Assembly: GCF_000308775.1 (NCBI RefSeq)
Contig: NZ_BAGJ01000027.1
Coordinates: 62,001-126,000, forward strand
Length of the DNA stretch: 64,000 nt
Source: Nocardia testacea NBRC 100365
Lineage (GTDB): Bacteria; Actinomycetota; Actinomycetes; Mycobacteriales; Mycobacteriaceae
Direction: 5' to 3'
The notes under the pieces are model-generated. The model ran no database searches. It saw nothing but the letters and a program-made list of their open reading frames with translations, and was not told where the DNA came from. Positions 59,751-64,000 of the stretch are shown piece after piece (position 1 is the stretch's first letter; each line of letters begins with the position of its first letter). Both the position numbers and the translations under genes were made by a program.

Positions 59751-62700
59751 GTGGCGACGCGGGTGTTCGCGGACGAGGAGTTGGAGCGTCTGCGGGAGTT
59801 CCCGGAGATCGGTCGTGAGGAGTTGTTCCGGTTCTTCACGTTGAGTCCGGCGGATGTGGCGTTTGTGGGTCCGGGGCGTGGTCGGGGTCCGGCGGATCGG
59901 TTGGGGGTTGGCGATCGCGTTGTGCACGTTGCCGTGGTTGGGGTTCGTTCCGGACAGGTTGGTGGCCGCGCCGCCGGTGGCGGTGGCGCGGTTGGCGGGG
60001 CAGTTGGGGGTGGATCCGGTCGAGATCGGCTCCTACGGTCGTCGCGCCAAGACCCGGACCGAGCATGTGCGGCTGGTCGCGCGGTATCTGGGCTGGCGCA
60101 CCGCGGGGGCGATGGAGTTGAAGGAACTCGACGAGTTCCTGCTGGCGCGGGCGTTGGAGCACGATTCCCCGACGCTGCTGTTCCGGTTGGGGTGCGAGTT
60201 CCTGGTGTCGGCGCGGGTGATCCGGCCGGGGCCGGTGATGGTGATCGAGCGGGTCGCCCACGCTCGCGCCCGCGCCCAGGCCGAAACCTACGATCGGCTC
60301 GCCTACGAGTTCACTCCCGAGCGGTGCGCGCAGTTGGACGGGTTGCTGGTCAACGACGCTTCGATCGGGATGTCGCGGTTGCGGTGGCTGTCGACCGGCC
60401 CGGTGGAGGCGTCCGCGTCGGCGGTACGCGCGGAGGTCGACAAGCGCGGGTTCCTGCGCGGTCTCGGCGCAGACGAGCTGGATATGTCGGTGCTTCCGGC
60501 CGAGCGGCGCCGGTTCCTGGCCACGATGGGCCGCCGGTTGACCGGCCAAGCCCTCGAACGTCGTGACCCGCAGCGCCGGTATCCGATTCTGCTCACGGTG
60601 CTGGCGCAGTCGGGCACCGATGTGCTCGATGAGGTGGTGGGGTTGTTCGATCAGGCGATCTCGGCGAAATTCGGTGCCGCCGAACGCCGCATGCGGCAGG
60701 AATTGGCCGAGCGCGGCAAGACCGGCGAGGACCGCCAGGCCCTGCTCGACGATCTTCTCGAGATCGTCACCGACCTCGGGATCGGTGACGAGCAGATCGG
60801 CGGGCTGATCCGCGGTGAGCGGATCGGGTGGGAACGGCTACGCGCGGCGCTCGCGCAGGCCAAGCCCCGACTTCCGCGTGATCACGGGCATCTGGCCGCG
60901 CTCGACGCCTCGTATTCGTATCTGCGCCAGTTCACTCCTGCGGTTCTGTCGACGGTGCGTTTCGCGGGCGGGACCGCGGCGACGGAGTTGCTGATCGCGG
61001 TGCATATGCTGCGCGAGTTGAACGCGACCGGCGCCCGTAAGGTCCCCGCGGAAGCCCCGACCGGATTCGTGCCCCCGAAATGGCGCGGCTACCTCGACGA
61101 AGCCCGCAAAGCCGGGAGCGCCACCGCGTATCGGCACTACTGGGAGCTGTGCGTGCTGCTCGGATTACGCGACGGGCTGCGCAGCGGGTACGTGTTCGTG
61201 CCCGGCTCACGCCGTTACGCCGACCCGGCCGCCTATCTGCTCACCGCCGAGCAGTGGGAGCCTCAGCGCGTCGAGTTCTGCCGTCTGGTCGGCAAATCCG
61301 CCGACCCGGCCCAGGCGCTGGCGGCCGCGACCGACGAACTGCACACCGTGGTCGCCGAGCTGGAGACCGTCCTCGCCGACGGTAACGGCCCGGTCCGCCT
61401 CGACGAGGCCGGGGATCTGGTGATCTCACCGCTGACCGCCGAGGATGTCCCGGCCGAGGCGATCGCGTTGAAGGCCGAGCTCACGGAAATGCTGCCGTTC
61501 GCCCCGATCGTGTCGCTTCTCATCGAGCTGGACAAACGCACCGGCTACCTGGACTGCTTCACCCACGCGAGCGGAAAACAGACTCGCACTCCGGAATTGA
61601 AACGTAACCTGATCGCGGTCCTGCTCGCGTACTCGACCAACCTCGGGCTGACGCGGATGGGTGAGGCGTGCGGGTTCTCTTACGACATCCTGGCCTGGAC
61701 CTCGGAATGGTACGTGCGCGAGGAGACGTTGCGGGCGGCGAACCTGGCGATCATCGACTACCATCAACGCCTGCCGCTGACCACGGTGTTCGGCGCCCGA
61801 ACCTTGTCCTCGAGTGACGGTCAACGCTTCCCGACGCGCGGCAAGTCGATCACCGCCAGAGCGTTGAGCCGCTATTTCGCCAACGAGGGCCTGTCGACCT
61901 ACACCCACGTCACCGACCAGCACGCCACCTACGGCACGAAGATCATCGTCGCCACCCGCCGCGAGGCGCACTACGTGCTCGACGAGATCCTGGGCAACGC
62001 CACCGATCTCCCGATCACCGAACACGCGACCGACACCCACGGCGTCACCCTCGTCAATTTCGGATTGTTCGACCTGCTCGGGATGCAGCTCTCGCCCCAG
62101 ATCCGGGACCTGGGACGCATCACCCTCTACCGGCCGGGCCCGCGCGCCGACGCCGAGGCGCGGTTCCCGCGCACGGGCCCGTTGAGGACGCGCAAGCTGA
62201 ACACCGAGTTGATCGCCGAGCACTGGGACGACCTGCTGCGGTTGGCGGGGTCGTTGAAGTTCGGGCACGCCACCGCCTCGCTGCTGGTCGAGAAACTCTC
62301 GGCCTCCGGGCGTCAGAACGCCCTCGCCGCGGCACTCAAGGAGTACGGGGCGCTGCGGCGCACGATCTACGCCGCGAAATACCTCGCCGACCCCGACTAC
62401 CGGCGCAAGATCTCGCGCCAACTCAACAAGGGAGAATCGTTGCACGCGCTGCGCCGCGACCTGCTCTACGCCCACGAGGGCATGATCCGGGCGCGACACC
62501 TCGACGGGCAGACCGAACAAGCATGGTGCCTCACCCTGGCCACGAACGCCGTGATCGCCTGGGCCACAGAGTATTACGGCCTCGCCGTGGAGCAGATGCG
62601 GCGGTCCGGCCGCCGAATCGATGACGATGTGCTCGCCCACATCAGCCCCGCGCACAGCGAGAACATCAATTTCTTCGGCGCGATCGAGGTCGACATCGAC

Positions 62701-62766
62701 GCCGAACTCGCCGCACTCGGCCCAACCGGATATCGGCCGTTGCGGGTCCGCGACACCCTGTTCTGA
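59751..62766 (+). pseudogene. tnpA: Tn3-family transposase, frameshifted near the N-terminus
   Basis: The GTG at 59751 with GGAGGGTGAGGG upstream begins a normal Tn3 transposase start (ELERLREFPEIGREELFRFF). After GPADRLG near 59900 the frame breaks; the other frame gives GLAIALCTLPWLGFVPDRLV and continues about 950 residues to the stop at 62764-62766. A run of five G at 59903-59907 is the cause: with four G the frames join. The downstream part has the DDE domain with LSSSDGQRFPTR (first Asp), YTHVTDQHATYGTKIIVATR (second Asp) and LLYAHEGMIRARHLDGQTEQ with the Glu near the end. Whether the break is real or a homopolymer error cannot be told from sequence alone. Confidence 0.9.
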
Positions 62767-62912
62767 TCGCTGCCTCGGGCGGGATCCATAGGGCTTGCAG
62801 GTGTAGAGCGCGTCCGTGGTCACGACGGTCGCGCCGAGGGCATAGCGCAGTGTCGGCGTCCATCTCGGGCATCGGCCCCGGATCCGACTGGCGAGCCCGA
62901 CATATGCAGAAG

Positions 62913-63557
62913 TCAGGACTTACTGCGTGCGAAAAGAATCGCTTGCTGAGCTTTCGCGTCCGGGTCGAGCAGCATCTGAGCCTCGACCACGAATCCGGCA
63001 TCGCGCAGCCAGGATGCCACCCGGTCAGGCTGACGGCGGTGGACATGCACATTCATCGGGTGACCGCCATAGCCGTCCGTCTTCAACAACGACTCGTCGC
63101 CGACGTGAAACAGCAGCTGCAGCGGTCCGCCGGGACGCAATGCTCGGCGGAAGTGCCCGAACACGGTCGGCACCTCGTCGTCAGGGATGTGGATCAACGA
63201 CTGCCAGGCGAGCAGGCCGGCCACCGAAGCGACGGGCAGGTCCAGGTCCGTCATCGAGCCCACCTCGAACCGCAGGCCGGGGTGGTCGCGCCGGGCCACC
63301 TCGATCATAGCCGGGGATAGGTCGATACCGAAGGCGTCGACACCGAGCTCATGCAGGTGGGCGGTGACTTCACCGGGGCCGCAGCCGACGTCCGCGACCG
63401 GCCCGCCGCCGGCGATCCGCACGCTGTCGGCGAACAACGCCAGAGCCGCGCGAAGGTACTGGTGTCCGGCGAGGGCGCCGCGCACTTGGTCGGCATAGCT
63501 GACCGCGACCGTGTCATAAGAGGTTCGGGTGTCGGCCAACCAGTCATTCGTGGTCAT
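62913..63557 (-). CDS. Class I SAM-dependent methyltransferase carried by the transposon
   Basis: 214 residues from the ATG at 63557 (MTTNDWLADTRTSYDTVA). Motif I is VADVGCGPGEVTAHLHEL, motif II is AFGIDLSPAMIEVARRDHP, and the later blocks are LAWQSLIHIPDDEVPTVFG and RRALRPGGPLQLLFHVGD. The SYDTVAVSYADQVRG start is typical of small actinobacterial methyltransferases. It reads opposite to the transposase and ends 147 bp before its end. As a passenger it may give a selectable trait, for example rRNA or antibiotic modification, but no target motif could be read, and the sequence is not close to known Erm or Arm enzymes as far as I can see. Confidence 0.88.
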   Translation of the reverse strand: MTTNDWLADTRTSYDTVAVSYADQVRGALAGHQYLRAALALFADSVRIAGGGPVADVGCGPGEVTAHLHELGVDAFGIDLSPAMIEVARRDHPGLRFEVGSMTDLDLPVASVAGLLAWQSLIHIPDDEVPTVFGHFRRALRPGGPLQLLFHVGDESLLKTDGYGGHPMNVHVHRRQPDRVASWLRDAGFVVEAQMLLDPDAKAQQAILFARSKS

Positions 63558-63578
63558 GACCGGCACGATATTCCATGA

Positions 63579-63830
63579 TCACGACCTCGTGGACGGCCGA
63601 CGCACCTCGCCGCCCACACCGCCGACCTCGGCGAAACCGAACGCCACGCCCTACGCGACGGCCGGCAGATACGGCGAGGCCAGGGCTACAGCCTGCACGT
63701 CACCGCCCCACCACACATCCACCAGGCACTGCTGGCCGCCGCCGAACCCCTCGCACACAGCACCGCGGCCGCCGACCGCAAGGCATACCGGATCTACCGC
63801 GACCGCCTCACCCCACAACCCCCGGCCTGA
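63579..63830 (+). pseudogene. 5'-truncated open frame inside the right end of the transposon
   Basis: This frame has no start codon after the TGA at 63576, yet reads like protein: THLAAHTADLGETERHALRD, then RRGQGYSLHVTAPPHIHQAL, LLAAAEPLAHSTAAADRKAY and a Pro-rich end at 63828-63830. It is probably the C-terminal end of a gene cut when the methyltransferase was acquired. Family not recognised. Confidence 0.4.
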
Positions 63831-63858
63831 CCAGCACCCAGCGCGCAGAGCCCGCCCT

Positions 63859-63914
63859 CTACCAGCGGGTTACGCCATATCCGCCCGAAATTCGGCCGAT
63901 ACTACGGCGACCCC
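63859..63914. repeat. Tn3-type right terminal inverted repeat
   Basis: Reverse complement of the left repeat at 59600-59655, 55 of 56 positions identical. Confidence 0.95.
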
Positions 63915-63919
63915 ATGTT
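63915..63919. repeat. Target-site duplication, right copy (ATGTT)
   Basis: ATGTT immediately outside the right terminal repeat, identical to 59595-59599. Confidence 0.93.
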
Positions 63920-64000
63920 GCGCGCCGCCCGGATAACAGTTCGGTTGCGCACTCCGGGCCGCCGATCCACGAGCCCACGACCGCGAGCGGACGAAGGGCA

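Larger units (their letters stand above)
59600..63914. mobile_element. Complete Tn3-family transposon, 4315 bp
   Basis: Bounded by 56-bp inverted repeats that differ at one base and by a perfect 5-bp target duplication (ATGTT at 59595-59599 and 63915-63919), the Tn3 hallmark. Contents: a Tn3 transposase gene (frameshifted by one G near its start), a methyltransferase gene on the opposite strand, and a 5'-truncated open frame at the right end. No resolvase or recombinase gene and no recognised res site were seen, so cointegrates could not be resolved by the element itself. Near-identical ends mean insertion is recent. Removing the element would restore a short palindrome GGCGCGCA-tgt-TGCGCGCC at the site. 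Confidence 0.95.

Noticed and set aside
62767..63858. Resolvase gene or res site in the transposon
   Set aside because: The only good gene is a methyltransferase, and no serine or tyrosine recombinase motif was seen in any frame.
1..64000. tRNA, rRNA or CRISPR arrays
   Set aside because: No cloverleaf-like, rRNA-like or regularly spaced direct repeat sequence was noticed on reading.

Overview
The window reads as chromosome of a high-GC mycolic-acid actinomycete, most likely Nocardia or a close relative (inference). Supporting signs are dense GC-rich coding, an antigen-85-type mycolyltransferase homologue, two Rv1733c-like membrane proteins, a giant CtpI-type ATPase, SPW-repeat and DUF4254 proteins, and a P450/ferredoxin/reductase set. 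No RNA genes or CRISPR arrays were seen.

Layout. 1-9.5 kb: the 5' part of an operon resembling group 3b NiFe-hydrogenase accessory genes (Fe-S protein, cNMP-binding protein, FAD/NAD subunit running off the left edge), two universal stress proteins, an Rv1733c-like protein, and a P1B-type metal ATPase with a C-terminal hemerythrin domain next to a SHOCT protein. This is a redox, oxygen and metal stress neighbourhood. 9.7-17.6 kb: a methyltransferase, two secreted proteins, a PoxB-type pyruvate dehydrogenase, a polA-like exonuclease/polymerase, DUF4254 and SPW genes, and a divergent TetR regulator with a clear palindrome between them.

18.4-39.7 kb: the main feature, a single 5737-residue four-module nonribosomal peptide synthetase. 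Its order is C, half-C, A, T / C, A, T, E / C, A, T, E / C, A, T, TE. It overlaps a DUF6875-like gene and is followed by a methyltransferase, an AraC regulator and a P450 on the other strand. The predicted product is a tetrapeptide with D-residues at positions 2 and 3, possibly N-acylated. An extra C-lobe-only condensation half-domain in module 1 is the most unusual feature.

40-48.8 kb: an AI-2E transporter relic, a membrane protein, a frameshifted giant P-type ATPase, and a complete ferredoxin/reductase/P450 operon. 49-59.5 kb: small genes, a secreted lipase, a branched-chain amino-acid ABC operon in which livK and livG have been collapsed by deletion into one broken fusion, then mycolyltransferase, VOC, HxlR and Rv1733c-like genes.

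59.6-63.9 kb: a complete 4315-bp Tn3-family transposon with 56-bp terminal inverted repeats and a 5-bp target duplication (ATGTT). Its transposase is frameshifted, it carries a methyltransferase, and no resolvase is visible.

Broken genes are frequent: relics of a lysylphosphatidylglycerol-synthase-like membrane protein, a hydantoinase, a DUF7144 protein with an amber codon, an AI-2E transporter, a response regulator, livK/livG and an amidohydrolase. This looks like an accessory, decaying part of the chromosome. All family names come from reading motifs by eye; no database search was run.
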